Assembly: GCA_049615605.1 (NCBI GenBank)
Contig: JBMZFW010000019.1
Span: 1 to 19,604 of the forward strand
Source of the DNA: JAQWUY01 sp049615605
Lineage (GTDB): Bacteria > Pseudomonadota > Alphaproteobacteria > JAQWUY01
Direction: 5' to 3'
Length of the DNA stretch: 19,604 bases
Under the pieces are notes generated by a model. That model saw only the letters and a list, made by a program, of their open reading frames with translations, was not told the origin of the DNA and made no database searches. Shown here in pieces: positions 1 to 6,993 of the stretch. The translations under genes and the position numbers were made by a program. Numbering within the stretch: position 1 is the stretch's first letter; every line of letters starts with the position of its first letter.

Positions 1-1
1 T

Positions 2-691
2 ATGATAAATGATAAGCATTTCTTTATATATTCAGATTTAGGTACAAACAGGGTTTGTATTGACCAATGGATTCTGTTTTTTGAATCTTATGATTGTGGG
101 TATTATTTATTAATGGCTGATGATGTTAAATCAGGTGCATTAAATAATGGTGATGTATTTATTATTCCCGGTGGGGCTGATTTACCATATTGTGAATTAT
201 TAAATGGTAAAGGTAATCGTGAAATAAAACAGTTTGTTGAAAATGGTGGTATTTATATTGGTGTTTGTGCAGGTGCGTATTATGCCCATAAGGGGATTGA
301 TTGGCAAAATACTACGGAAACAATTACAGGTGGCAGGGAATTGTCATTCTTTGACGGTATTGCAACGGGTCCATTGGTAAAACCATATAATCCAGACACA
401 ACAGATGGCTTAACTTATATCCCTGTGTTCTTTAATGATAAAAAAGGAATGTGTTATTACAAGGGCGGACCAATAATGGTTGCCGATAATGATACAGATG
501 TAATATCAAACTTTTTATACAATGGTAAAAAATATCCCGCTGTAATGCAAAAAGATATTGGACTTGGCAAAGCGGTGGCAATTTGCCCGCATATGGAATT
601 TAGCGATAAATATATGACAGAAATAAATGCACCTGATTGCGAAAACAGAGTTGATATTTTCCACGAAATAATAAACATAATTTTATTGTAA
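2..691 (+). CDS. BPL_N-type glutamine amidotransferase-like protein
   Basis: The 229-residue protein resembles the stand-alone BPL_N family (the N-terminal domain of eukaryotic biotin-protein ligases), a class I glutamine-amidotransferase-like fold. Visible landmarks are the IIPGGAD turn near residues 54-60, the nucleophile-elbow motif GVCAGAY with Cys89, the GGRELSFFDG segment near 110-119 typical of the family, and His197/Glu199 in PHMEFS, which would complete a Cys-His-Glu triad. There is no ligase domain, so annotation as a biotin ligase would be wrong; the substrate is unknown. The ATG lies at base 2, so an upstream extension cannot be excluded, but the first beta strand begins within ten residues as expected for a full-length protein. 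It precedes the ornithine cyclodeaminase and arginase genes, with a separate promoter candidate between, so a shared role in nitrogen metabolism is only an inference. Confidence 0.75.
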   Translation: MINDKHFFIYSDLGTNRVCIDQWILFFESYDCGYYLLMADDVKSGALNNGDVFIIPGGADLPYCELLNGKGNREIKQFVENGGIYIGVCAGAYYAHKGIDWQNTTETITGGRELSFFDGIATGPLVKPYNPDTTDGLTYIPVFFNDKKGMCYYKGGPIMVADNDTDVISNFLYNGKKYPAVMQKDIGLGKAVAICPHMEFSDKYMTEINAPDCENRVDIFHEIINIILL

Positions 692-714
692 TTGCCTATG
701 CCTTGTGCTATATT
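686..714 (+). promoter_or_regulatory. Promoter candidate for the ornithine cyclodeaminase-arginase pair
   Basis: TTGTAA (686-691) and TATATT (709-714) are separated by 17 bases, and TGC precedes the -10 box, giving GCTATATT. This fits the alphaproteobacterial housekeeping form with a GCTA-type -10. The start codon at 742 has AAGGA at 730-734. The -35 box overlaps the stop codon of the preceding gene. Confidence 0.55.
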
Positions 715-741
715 TTTCTCTTAACTTATAAGGATTTTTAA

Positions 742-1776
742 ATGGTTCGTTTACTTGATGTAAAAATGATGGCGGAATTAATTCATACCCACGGTATTGA
801 ATCTATCTTCACAGATATAATGGCACGCCTTAAAACAGATTTTTCAAATTGGGAAAAATTTGACAAGATGCCACGCCCTGCATTCCATGTGGATGGTGGT
901 GTTATTGAATTGATGCCTGTGTGTAATGATGAACGATTTTCATTTAAGTATGTAAACGGACACCCAAAAAATCCAAACTCTGGTAAGCAAACTGTTGTGG
1001 CAACGGGACAGCTTTCAAATGTAAATGACGGTTATCCAATTATGATTTCTGAAATGACATTGTTAACAGCACTTCGCACGGCGGGGACTTCGGCGCTTGC
1101 ATCTGATTTGTTGGCAAAGAAAGATTCATCAACAATTGCCATTATTGGTACGGGTGCACAATCGGAATACCAAACAATCGCCCATAAATTAATCCGCGAT
1201 ATTAAAGAAGTAAGATACTTTGACATTGATGCAAAGGCGATGGATAAATATGAAACAAATATGCAGTCAAACTTTGCAGGCAGTAAAGTTGATTTAATCC
1301 GTTGTGATGATGCACAATCAGCGGTAAAAGGTGCGGACATTATTATTGTTTGTACGGCTGATAAACAAAACGCAACTGTTCTTAAAAATGAATGGTTGGA
1401 ATCGGGTCAACACATTAATGCACTTGGTGGTGATTGCCCAGGTAAAACGGAACTGGAAGAAACAATTGTACAGAACAATAAAACAGTTGTTGAATTCTTT
1501 GACCAGTCTTTTATTGAAGGTGAAATTCAAAAGTTTGATGAAGCAACAGCCCGTTCAATTGTTGATGCTGAATTTTATGAAGTGATAAATGGTAAAGCCA
1601 TTAGAACATCTGATGATGATATTACCGTATTTGATGGTGTTGGTATTGCATTGGAAGATTTTTCTGCATTAAATGTTGTTTATGAATTGGCGGAAAAATA
1701 TAATATTGGCAAGAACTATGAAATGGTTCCAGATATTACAGACCCAAAAAACTTATTTGGTGTATTAGTTGATTAA
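742..1776 (+). CDS. ocd: Ornithine cyclodeaminase
   Basis: This 344-residue protein is an NAD-dependent ornithine cyclodeaminase (mu-crystallin family), which converts L-ornithine to L-proline and ammonia in the cytoplasm. Its length matches the characterised Pseudomonas-type enzymes. Substrate-site positions are recognisable: Arg45 in MPRPAF, Lys69 in FSFKY, Arg112 in LRTAGTSA and Asp231 in GGDCPGK. The nucleotide-binding glycine loop is IGTGAQSEYQ near residues 135-144. AAGGA lies 7 bases upstream of the ATG. The next gene, arginase, starts inside its last codons, so the two are translationally coupled and form a short arginine to ornithine to proline route. Related family members act on other amino acids, but the full set of ornithine-pocket residues and the arginase partner favour ornithine. 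Confidence 0.9.
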   Translation: MVRLLDVKMMAELIHTHGIESIFTDIMARLKTDFSNWEKFDKMPRPAFHVDGGVIELMPVCNDERFSFKYVNGHPKNPNSGKQTVVATGQLSNVNDGYPIMISEMTLLTALRTAGTSALASDLLAKKDSSTIAIIGTGAQSEYQTIAHKLIRDIKEVRYFDIDAKAMDKYETNMQSNFAGSKVDLIRCDDAQSAVKGADIIIVCTADKQNATVLKNEWLESGQHINALGGDCPGKTELEETIVQNNKTVVEFFDQSFIEGEIQKFDEATARSIVDAEFYEVINGKAIRTSDDDITVFDGVGIALEDFSALNVVYELAEKYNIGKNYEMVPDITDPKNLFGVLVD

Positions 1777-2617
1777 TAAAAATATTGTTTACATTAATTC
1801 GGAAATTGGTTGCGGTGCCGGTGTTAAAGGTTGCGAAAAAGCCCCAGCTGTATTAATGGAAAATATCCCCACTTTAAAACAAAAACATATTGCAACAATA
1901 AGCATTGATAATTCAAAAGACAAACTTGATGCCATTGATAATATTACTAGCGGTTGTAATGAACTTGCAAAACTTGTTTATGAAAATAAAAATGATTCAA
2001 CATTTCCAATTGTAATTGGTGGCGACCATTCAACGGGTTTTGGCACTTGGTCGGGTGCAAGCAAAGACGAAGATGAATATGGGCTTATTTGGGTTGATGC
2101 ACATTTTGATTTACACACAAGTCAAACATCTGATTCAAAAAATATCCACGGTATGGTTGTTGCCAGTATGATTGGTATTGGTGATGACCGCTTAACAAAT
2201 ATTTTTTACAATGGGCAAAAAATTAAACCTGAAAATATTATATTTATTGGTGTAAGGTGTTTTGAAAAGCCTGAACAACAAATGGCGGAAAAATATGGTA
2301 TTAAAGTTTACTATGCAGACGAAGTTGCAAAGGTTGGTTTTAAATCTTGTTTCGCCCAAGCGGTAAAATCATATCAAGACAGGGGCATTAACTTTGGCAT
2401 AAGCTTTGATATGGATTGTTTGGATACTTCGGAAATGACAGCACTTGGCACACCAGTAAAAAATGGCTTAATATTAAACGATGTAATTGATACATTTAAC
2501 AGCGTTGATATGACAGGGTTAAATGTGCTGGAAGTTGTGGAATATAATCCAGACCTTGATAACGATGGAAAAGATATTGTGCCAGTTAAGAAAGTCTTAT
2601 CCTGCTTTGATAGTTAA
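1769..2617 (+). CDS. rocF: Arginase
   Basis: The 282-residue protein belongs to the ureohydrolase family; arginase hydrolyses L-arginine to ornithine and urea using two Mn2+ ions. Metal-ligand motifs are complete: GGDHS (His87), WVDAHFD (Asp110, His112, Asp114) and SFDMDCLD (Asp214, Asp216). The loop with SKNIHGM near residues 123-129 resembles the arginase NLHG substrate loop rather than agmatinase. The start is a TTG codon overlapping the cyclodeaminase gene by 8 bases; the residues that follow (a beta strand, then a Gly-rich GVKGCEKAPAVL segment) match the usual N-terminus, so little can be missing. It supplies ornithine to the upstream enzyme. Agmatinase or formiminoglutamase activity is less likely given the neighbour. 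Confidence 0.87.
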   Translation: MINKNIVYINSEIGCGAGVKGCEKAPAVLMENIPTLKQKHIATISIDNSKDKLDAIDNITSGCNELAKLVYENKNDSTFPIVIGGDHSTGFGTWSGASKDEDEYGLIWVDAHFDLHTSQTSDSKNIHGMVVASMIGIGDDRLTNIFYNGQKIKPENIIFIGVRCFEKPEQQMAEKYGIKVYYADEVAKVGFKSCFAQAVKSYQDRGINFGISFDMDCLDTSEMTALGTPVKNGLILNDVIDTFNSVDMTGLNVLEVVEYNPDLDNDGKDIVPVKKVLSCFDS

Positions 2618-2644
2618 TCTATTTTAATGGTTAATTGTCAATTA

Positions 2645-3151
2645 TTAAAGCGGTAGGTTCCAATCTGAACGGGGATAATGACAAGTATATCCATTTGGAT
2701 TATTTTCAATATATTTTTGGTGTTCTGGTTCTGCTTCAATAAAATTAGTAAATGGTTTTACTTCTGTAATAATTTTATCACCCCATAAACCTGTTTTATC
2801 CGCATCGTCAATTGCTTTTATAACAATATTTTTTTGTTCATCTGTAAAATAAAATATAGCGGAACGATATTGTGGACCTTCATCATTGCCCTGTCTTTCA
2901 AAAGTTGTTGGGTCGTGAATTTTTAAAAATAATGCCATTAATTTTCTAAGTGATAATTTTTCAGTGTCATAGATTACTTCCACCGCTTCGGCGTGCCCCG
3001 TTATGCCAAGCTTTACTTCATCATAAGAAGTATATTTGTCATTACCACCAGAAAAGCCAACACGGCTTTCAATTACACCATCTTTGTTATCAATAAGGGA
3101 TTGCATTCCCCAAAAACAACCACCGCAAAGAATTATTTTTTCTGTCTTCAT
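2645..3151 (-). CDS. msrA: Peptide methionine-S-sulfoxide reductase MsrA
   Basis: The 168-residue protein is a standard-length MsrA, which reduces methionine-S-sulfoxide in oxidised proteins with electrons from thioredoxin. The N-terminal GGCFWGM motif carries the catalytic Cys12. GHAEAVEV and DPTTFERQGNDEGPQYRS are the family's other signature segments, and a cysteine in GYTCHYP near the C-terminus can act in recycling. It is the last gene of a minus-strand run (ubiK, dapB, thioesterase, msrA) and starts 14 bases after the thioesterase stop. It is convergent with the arginase gene, with 27 bases between the stops. No signal peptide is seen, so a cytoplasmic repair role is expected. Confidence 0.95.
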   Translation of the reverse strand: MKTEKIILCGGCFWGMQSLIDNKDGVIESRVGFSGGNDKYTSYDEVKLGITGHAEAVEVIYDTEKLSLRKLMALFLKIHDPTTFERQGNDEGPQYRSAIFYFTDEQKNIVIKAIDDADKTGLWGDKIITEVKPFTNFIEAEPEHQKYIENNPNGYTCHYPRSDWNLPL

Positions 3152-3165
3152 ATTATCTTCTTAAT

Positions 3166-3522
3166 TTATCTTTTGATTGATTTATAAGTATTGGTTGAAG
3201 TGGCGATAAGTTTACCGCTTTGATTAAACAATTCCACATTGGTAACGCTAACAGATGCGCCTTTTCTTACCATATGGGTTTTTGTGTGTAATTTATCCCC
3301 AAGTTTACCAAATGATAAATAATTTACATTTAAGGTAATCGTCACCCACGGGTCTTCTGGTGTAATACCAATTGGAATTGCACCAGCGTGGTCAAGCATA
3401 GTTGCAATTAAACCACCGTGAACAATCCCACCTAAGTTAAGGTGAAAATCTTTTACTTCCAATAATACGGAATCGTCGTTGTATTCAAAACCACAATGGG
3501 TACGAAAATGGATATCAGTCAT
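3166..3522 (-). CDS. PaaI-family hotdog-fold thioesterase
   Basis: This 118-residue protein is a single hotdog domain of the PaaI/YbgC-like acyl-CoA thioesterase type. The defining segment is LGGIVHGGLIATMLDHAGA around residues 31-49: the HGG motif followed by the central helix whose acidic residue (Asp44) normally activates water. A Val-Thr-Ile-Thr-Leu-Asn-Val strand follows, as in PaaI. The protein would hydrolyse an acyl- or aryl-CoA; the substrate cannot be read from sequence. Its ATG lies one base beyond the dapB stop codon, so it belongs to the ubiK-dapB transcript. I see no link to phenylacetate degradation nearby. Confidence 0.82.
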   Translation of the reverse strand: MTDIHFRTHCGFEYNDDSVLLEVKDFHLNLGGIVHGGLIATMLDHAGAIPIGITPEDPWVTITLNVNYLSFGKLGDKLHTKTHMVRKGASVSVTNVELFNQSGKLIATSTNTYKSIKR

Positions 3523-3523
3523 C

Positions 3524-4291
3524 TTATAACCCTAGAACATCACGCATTGAATAAAGCCCTTTGTCTTTATCATTAATCCAAATACTTGCAAACACCGCAC
3601 CATCGGCAAATACATCACGGTTATGTGCATTATGGGTTAGGTGCAGGCTTTCCATTTCATTATTAAATGAAACTGTATGGTCGCCGATTACTTCGCCTTT
3701 GCGGTTATCAGAAAATGTAATGTCTTTGTTATTGCTTCTGTCTTGTTCATATTTATAAACATCATCAAAGTTATCATTTCTTGATTTTGCAATTTCTTTA
3801 CCTAAACTTAATGCGGTACCAGATGGGGCATCAACTTTATGAATATGGTGTGTTTCGTCAATATGTGTTGTGAATTTATCAGAACCTAGTACACCGCCAA
3901 CTTTTTCACATATGGCAAACAAAGTATTGACGCCAATTGAAAAGTTTGATGCATAAACAATTGCAATATCTTTGCCCGCATCTTCAATTAATTGTTCGTC
4001 CGTTTTACCAAGACCAGTTGAACCAATAATCATTTTTGTATTGTGTTGTTTTGCTTTTTCCAAATGGGTTTTTGTTGCACCCGCTGGGGTAAAATCAATT
4101 ACCACATCAGCCGTTGAAAATACAGAATCAATATCGTCTGTATATTTTACGCCATTAATTTCTTTGCCAACATTTTCATTACCAGCACGCACCAAAGCAC
4201 CGCTTAATGTTGTTTTTGAATTTTCATTTATTAATTTGATTAGTGCTTGCCCCATACGACCGCTTGCACCGATTACTGCAACATTTATCAT
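3524..4291 (-). CDS. dapB: 4-hydroxy-tetrahydrodipicolinate reductase
   Basis: The 255-residue protein is DapB, which uses NAD(P)H to reduce 4-hydroxy-tetrahydrodipicolinate to tetrahydrodipicolinate in the lysine/diaminopimelate pathway, and so supplies peptidoglycan precursors. The nucleotide-binding loop GASGRMG lies at residues 8-14, and the substrate/catalytic segment ETHHIHKVDAPSGTA at 146-160 includes the catalytic His and Lys152. The C-terminal dimer strand region (SIWINDKDKGLYSMRDVL) is intact, so the gene is full length. Its ATG overlaps the ubiK stop codon by one base (TAATG), implying translational coupling. A thioesterase gene follows after one base. Confidence 0.96.
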   Translation of the reverse strand: MINVAVIGASGRMGQALIKLINENSKTTLSGALVRAGNENVGKEINGVKYTDDIDSVFSTADVVIDFTPAGATKTHLEKAKQHNTKMIIGSTGLGKTDEQLIEDAGKDIAIVYASNFSIGVNTLFAICEKVGGVLGSDKFTTHIDETHHIHKVDAPSGTALSLGKEIAKSRNDNFDDVYKYEQDRSNNKDITFSDNRKGEVIGDHTVSFNNEMESLHLTHNAHNRDVFADGAVFASIWINDKDKGLYSMRDVLGL

Positions 4292-4536
4292 TATTTAACC
4301 TGTTTTTTTAATTCTGCAATTTGTTTTTTTAATTCTTCGTTTTCAAGGCGGGCTTTTGTTGCCATTTCTTTTACCACATTGAATTCTTCACGCGATATAA
4401 TATCCATATCGGACAAGTGTTTTTCCAGATGGGCTTTGATAATAACATCAACTTCATCTTTAACAGATTGCAGTCCGCCAACTGCACCAGTTGCAGTTTT
4501 TGCCAAGTCATTAAGAATTTTGTTTTTTATTTGCAT
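4291..4536 (-). CDS. ubiK: Ubiquinone biosynthesis accessory factor UbiK (BMFP family)
   Basis: The 81-residue protein matches the small BMFP/YqiC family, named UbiK in E. coli, where it assists aerobic ubiquinone synthesis through UbiJ. It shows the expected layout: an N-terminal amphipathic segment (NKILNDLAKTATGAVGGLQS), a middle with DIISREEFNVVKEMATKAR, and a C-terminal Lys/Glu/Leu coiled coil (residues about 52-81). The conserved SREEF-to-coil arrangement is the main basis of the call. It is the first gene of the minus-strand run leading to dapB. No ribosome binding site is visible; a TATAGT box ends six bases before the ATG, suggesting a leaderless message. Confidence 0.8.
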   Translation of the reverse strand: MQIKNKILNDLAKTATGAVGGLQSVKDEVDVIIKAHLEKHLSDMDIISREEFNVVKEMATKARLENEELKKQIAELKKQVK

Positions 4537-4552
4537 AAAAATACTATATAAT
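4537..4552. promoter_or_regulatory. Divergent -10 elements between ubiK and the LRV gene
   Basis: On the minus strand TATAGT (complement of 4543-4548) lies six bases before the ubiK ATG. On the plus strand TATAAT (4547-4552) lies about 50 bases before the LRV-protein ATG at 4602. Neither has a convincing -35 at the usual spacing. The two -10 boxes overlap, so the two transcripts may compete for polymerase. Confidence 0.4.
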
Positions 4553-4601
4553 GTTTTCTAAGATAAATAAATAATAAAAATAAAATTAAGGACATAAGGA
4601 T

Positions 4602-4907
4602 ATGAGTAAATTTTTAGAAGAATTATATGGTGATGAAACAGCACGCGTTAAACTAGCTTTTGATAGTGAAGACCCAAAAGTATTACACGATTTAAGCGAA
4701 GATAGTTGCCTTGCAGTTAAATTGGAAGTTGCTGGTAATGAAAACGCATTGCCACAGACTTTAAATATCTTAGCTGGCGATAAAGATAATGGGGTTCGTT
4801 TGCAAGTTGCGGGTAATTTTAACAGCCCACCAGAAGCAATTAAGAAACTTCTTGATGATTCATCAGAAGCGGTAAGGGAAGAAGCTGGTTATTCTGACCA
4901 TGCTTAA
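4602..4907 (+). CDS. Small leucine-rich-repeat-variant (LRV)-like protein
   Basis: This acidic 101-residue protein consists of about three and a half repeats of roughly 26 residues. Each has the pattern L-x-x-D-x-x-x-x-V-(R/K)-L-x-V-A-G-N-x-N-(S/A)-x-P-x-x-L, for example VKLEVAGNENALPQTL and VRLQVAGNFNSPPEAI, and a last unit with AVREEAGY. This resembles LRV or short HEAT-like repeats, which form right-handed helical solenoids and usually bind other proteins. No cysteine cluster of the kind found in the Azotobacter LRV protein is present, and no signal peptide or enzymatic domain. AAGGA at 4588-4592 precedes the ATG by nine bases. It is a single-gene unit, divergent from ubiK and convergent with tonB. 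The partner and role are unknown. Confidence 0.7.
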   Translation: MSKFLEELYGDETARVKLAFDSEDPKVLHDLSEDSCLAVKLEVAGNENALPQTLNILAGDKDNGVRLQVAGNFNSPPEAIKKLLDDSSEAVREEAGYSDHA

Positions 4908-4925
4908 TAACTTTTACAAAAATAA

Positions 4926-5546
4926 TTAATCCAGTAAATATTCCATTGGCAGAACAAATGTCATATCGCCTTTTCTTACAATTGGTGGCGGTGCAGGGAA
5001 TGGTGAAATTTGACGAATTGTCCTAAGGGCTAGTTTATCAATTTTCTTATTACCCGATGACCTTCTTATACTTAAAAGGACAACTTCCCCATTACCATTA
5101 AGGCGGAAACGAATTTGCAGTTTGTATGATTTATCTAGGTAATCAGGCGAAAACATATGACGGGCAATATAGCCATTAATTTTGTGGGCGTATTGCATTG
5201 TTGCATGTCCAATTCGCCCCTTATCAATAACCTGCTTTTGCGGTTTTGTTTTCTTAACGATTTTTTTCTTATACTTTTTCTTTTTTTCTTTTTTCTTTTC
5301 TTTTTTCTTACTTAATTCCGCTTTTTCTTTTGGAAATTTTTTATCGTCATCATCTTTCATTTCAATTTGCACAACAGGCGGCGGTTGTTGTAATACAATT
5401 TCCATTTTTAAGCCAGATACATTTGTCCCGCCAGTGCCAAATAATTTGCCCTTTAACAATGAAGACGCACCAATAATACCAACAACAATTAATATTGTTG
5501 TAATGGAAGATAAATATAATTTAAAGCGGGTTTTTTGATTTATCAT
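4926..5546 (-). CDS. tonB: TonB energy transducer with lysine-rich linker
   Basis: TonB couples the inner-membrane proton motive force, harvested by ExbB-ExbD, to outer-membrane receptors. The 206-residue form chosen here has one N-terminal membrane span (about residues 8-31), a short LQQPPPVVQIEM segment, a very lysine/glutamate-rich linker (about 69-105) and a C-terminal TonB domain (about 124-206: HMFSPDYLDKSYKLQIRF, then a Gly-Glu-Val-Val strand pair and the SPFPAPPP turn). I start at 5546 because GGAAG sits eight bases upstream and the ATG follows the exbD stop by one base. An in-frame start at 5579 would add 11 residues. The linker is unlike the proline-rich rod of E. coli TonB. It is the last gene of the exbB-exbD-exbD-tonB operon. 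Confidence 0.88.
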   Translation of the reverse strand: MINQKTRFKLYLSSITTILIVVGIIGASSLLKGKLFGTGGTNVSGLKMEIVLQQPPPVVQIEMKDDDDKKFPKEKAELSKKKEKKKEKKKKYKKKIVKKTKPQKQVIDKGRIGHATMQYAHKINGYIARHMFSPDYLDKSYKLQIRFRLNGNGEVVLLSIRRSSGNKKIDKLALRTIRQISPFPAPPPIVRKGDMTFVLPMEYLLD

Positions 5547-5547
5547 A

Positions 5548-5946
5548 TTAATCACTTCCCACTTTTGGTTTAACAGCAACTTCCACAGATGTAAGCCCCC
5601 TGCGTTTTAGTTTTTTTAATATTTTAACCATTACGATTGCTTTGGCATTTTTATCAACAGAAATAGTAATCTTATCAGTCTTTTTAAATTTAATTGTATC
5701 CCAATTAATTACTTTGCCTTTTTGTAAAACTTCACCCGTATCAGTAATGCGAATTACAATATTTTTACTGTTTAATTTTGCAGTCGCCGAAACCCTAGAC
5801 AAATCGGTTTTTTTAATTTCAGTTGGATAAAAACTTCCAATTACAATAAAGAATATTAATAATAAAAATACGATATTAATTAATGGCAATATGCTGTCAT
5901 CATTAAATGCTTTTGGGCGGTTAATATGTTTTAATTTTTTTAACAT
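5548..5946 (-). CDS. exbD: ExbD/TolR-family protein, Asn variant (second ExbD)
   Basis: The 132-residue protein has the ExbD layout: a short cytoplasmic N-terminus, one membrane span (about residues 18-38) and a periplasmic alpha/beta domain. In ordinary ExbD the span starts L-x-P-L-I-D-V-V-F, where Asp carries protons; here it reads LPLINIVFLLLIFF, with Asn25 (codon AAT) in that place. The periplasmic part (TDTGEVLQKGKVI, then VDKNAKAIVMVKILKKL) is otherwise regular, so the gene is not decaying. It overlaps the first exbD by one base (TAATG) and is followed by tonB. It probably forms a mixed dimer with the upstream ExbD inside the ExbB ring; that is inference. Confidence 0.87.
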   Translation of the reverse strand: MLKKLKHINRPKAFNDDSILPLINIVFLLLIFFIVIGSFYPTEIKKTDLSRVSATAKLNSKNIVIRITDTGEVLQKGKVINWDTIKFKKTDKITISVDKNAKAIVMVKILKKLKRRGLTSVEVAVKPKVGSD

Positions 5947-6350
5947 TATTTAGCCCCTTTTTTCTTTGGCAAAATAATATTTGCAACAACACCGTTATCA
6001 AGCAAGTATTTCCATAACCCTAGGTATCGTTCAACAGATATATATTTATCTGGTTGTAATCCCCAATTCGTTTTCTTGTTTGTATTTGCTTTGATATATG
6101 CAAGGACATCTTTATCCGCATCAATTCTTTTTTTACCAATCGCCACATAACTTGGACGGACAATAATAGTCTTTGTTATTTTATCATTTTTGTTTTGTGA
6201 AACCGCAGAAGTTTTTGGTAAATCAAATTTAATTGCCTTTACCTTGTACAACGACATTGTAATCATAAAGAATATAAGTAATATAAACACCACATCAATA
6301 AGTGGGGTTAAGCTTATATCACCTTTAACTTTATTTCGTTGTTTTAACAT
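5946..6350 (-). CDS. exbD: ExbD biopolymer transport protein (first ExbD)
   Basis: The 134-residue protein is a canonical ExbD: the segment LTPLIDVVFILLIFFM (about residues 14-29) contains the conserved proton-pathway Asp19 in the single membrane span, and the rest is a periplasmic domain. With ExbB it forms the motor that energises TonB. Its ATG follows the exbB stop directly (TAA-ATG) and its stop overlaps the next exbD start by one base. The periplasmic part is lysine-rich and ends in KKKGAK. The C-terminal third (about residues 90-125) aligns poorly with typical ExbD by eye, but the fold pattern is kept. TolR is an alternative name, but with TonB as the operon partner ExbD is more likely. 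Confidence 0.88.
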   Translation of the reverse strand: MLKQRNKVKGDISLTPLIDVVFILLIFFMITMSLYKVKAIKFDLPKTSAVSQNKNDKITKTIIVRPSYVAIGKKRIDADKDVLAYIKANTNKKTNWGLQPDKYISVERYLGLWKYLLDNGVVANIILPKKKGAK

Positions 6351-6851
6351 TTACTTTTTTAATTGTGCGCTAAGCTTTGCAATGTGCTTTTCAAGTATTG
6401 ATTGTAAAATATTTGATGCGATAAGTACGCATATTGCAACACTTAATCCGGCAGCAGTTGTAATAAGGGCTTTCCAAATACCACTGGCAAGGCTTGCCAC
6501 ATTAACCGCATCGCCAAGTGCAGACATTGTTTGGAATGCATCAATCATACCAATTACTGTACCTAATAACCCAAGCATTGGTGCCACAGTAATAGTAATT
6601 GATAAGAATAAAAATCCATGTTGGTGACTTAATACATATTCGTCTTCTTTTTCTTCAATTTCAGCTTTTGTTTTTGCTGATGAAAAATATTGCATCGGCT
6701 TGTTTCTTCCAATAGAAGTTGGAATAACACCAGTGTAAATAAATTCGTATACTTTGTATAATACAATAATCACACTAAGAACTGCAAAACCTGTTAATAT
6801 ATAGCCAATAGAACCAGACATTTGAATAAAATCATTAAACTGTTCAAACAT
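6351..6851 (-). CDS. exbB: ExbB/TolQ/MotA-family proton channel, short form
   Basis: At 166 residues this is the short form of ExbB, comparable with the ExbB2 type of TonB2 systems and shorter than E. coli ExbB (about 240). Three membrane spans are visible: residues about 14-37, 80-105 and 125-150. The family signature PMLGLLGTVIGMIDAF (about 90-105) and the segment VASLASGIWKALITTAAGLSVAI (about 118-140) are intact. ExbB forms the pentameric ring around ExbD. AAAGGGG (complement of 6859-6865) precedes the ATG by seven bases. It is first in the operon, divergent from dcd. No TtpC-like large partner is present in this window. Confidence 0.9.
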   Translation of the reverse strand: MFEQFNDFIQMSGSIGYILTGFAVLSVIIVLYKVYEFIYTGVIPTSIGRNKPMQYFSSAKTKAEIEEKEDEYVLSHQHGFLFLSITITVAPMLGLLGTVIGMIDAFQTMSALGDAVNVASLASGIWKALITTAAGLSVAICVLIASNILQSILEKHIAKLSAQLKK

Positions 6852-6873
6852 TATTTTTCCCCTTTAATAAAAT

Positions 6874-6911
6874 CCATATAATACTATATTAGTAGGGTAT
6901 AAAAAGCAATT
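6874..6911 (-). promoter_or_regulatory. exbB operon promoter candidate
   Basis: On the minus strand TTGCTT (complement of 6904-6909) and TATAGT (complement of 6883-6888) are 15 bases apart, giving an expected transcript start about 25 bases before the exbB ATG. The spacer contains CCCTACTAA directly before TATAGT, closely matching the dcd promoter on the other strand. Confidence 0.4.
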
Positions 6912-6965
6912 ATTTTAATTATGTATTCACTGTATGAAGATATTGCTGAATTAAGTAATTAAATC

Positions 6966-6993
6966 TTGATAATTTCGCCTACTTTGTTATAGT
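6966..6993 (+). promoter_or_regulatory. dcd-murA promoter candidate
   Basis: TTGATA (6966-6971) and TATAGT (6988-6993) are 16 bases apart. The predicted start near 7000 leaves a leader of about 26 bases containing AGGAG (7013-7017), eight bases before the dcd ATG. Confidence 0.55.

Noticed and set aside
2..691. Biotin-protein ligase
   Set aside because: Only the N-terminal amidotransferase-like domain is present; no ligase catalytic domain.
2618..2644. TAATTG-T-CAATTA dyad between the arginase and msrA stops as a terminator
   Set aside because: AT-only short stem without a T run; too weak to call.
5182..5538. Plus-strand ORF with a hydrophobic Phe-rich stretch
   Set aside because: It is the complement of the Lys-rich TonB linker; the apparent membrane segment is an antisense artefact.
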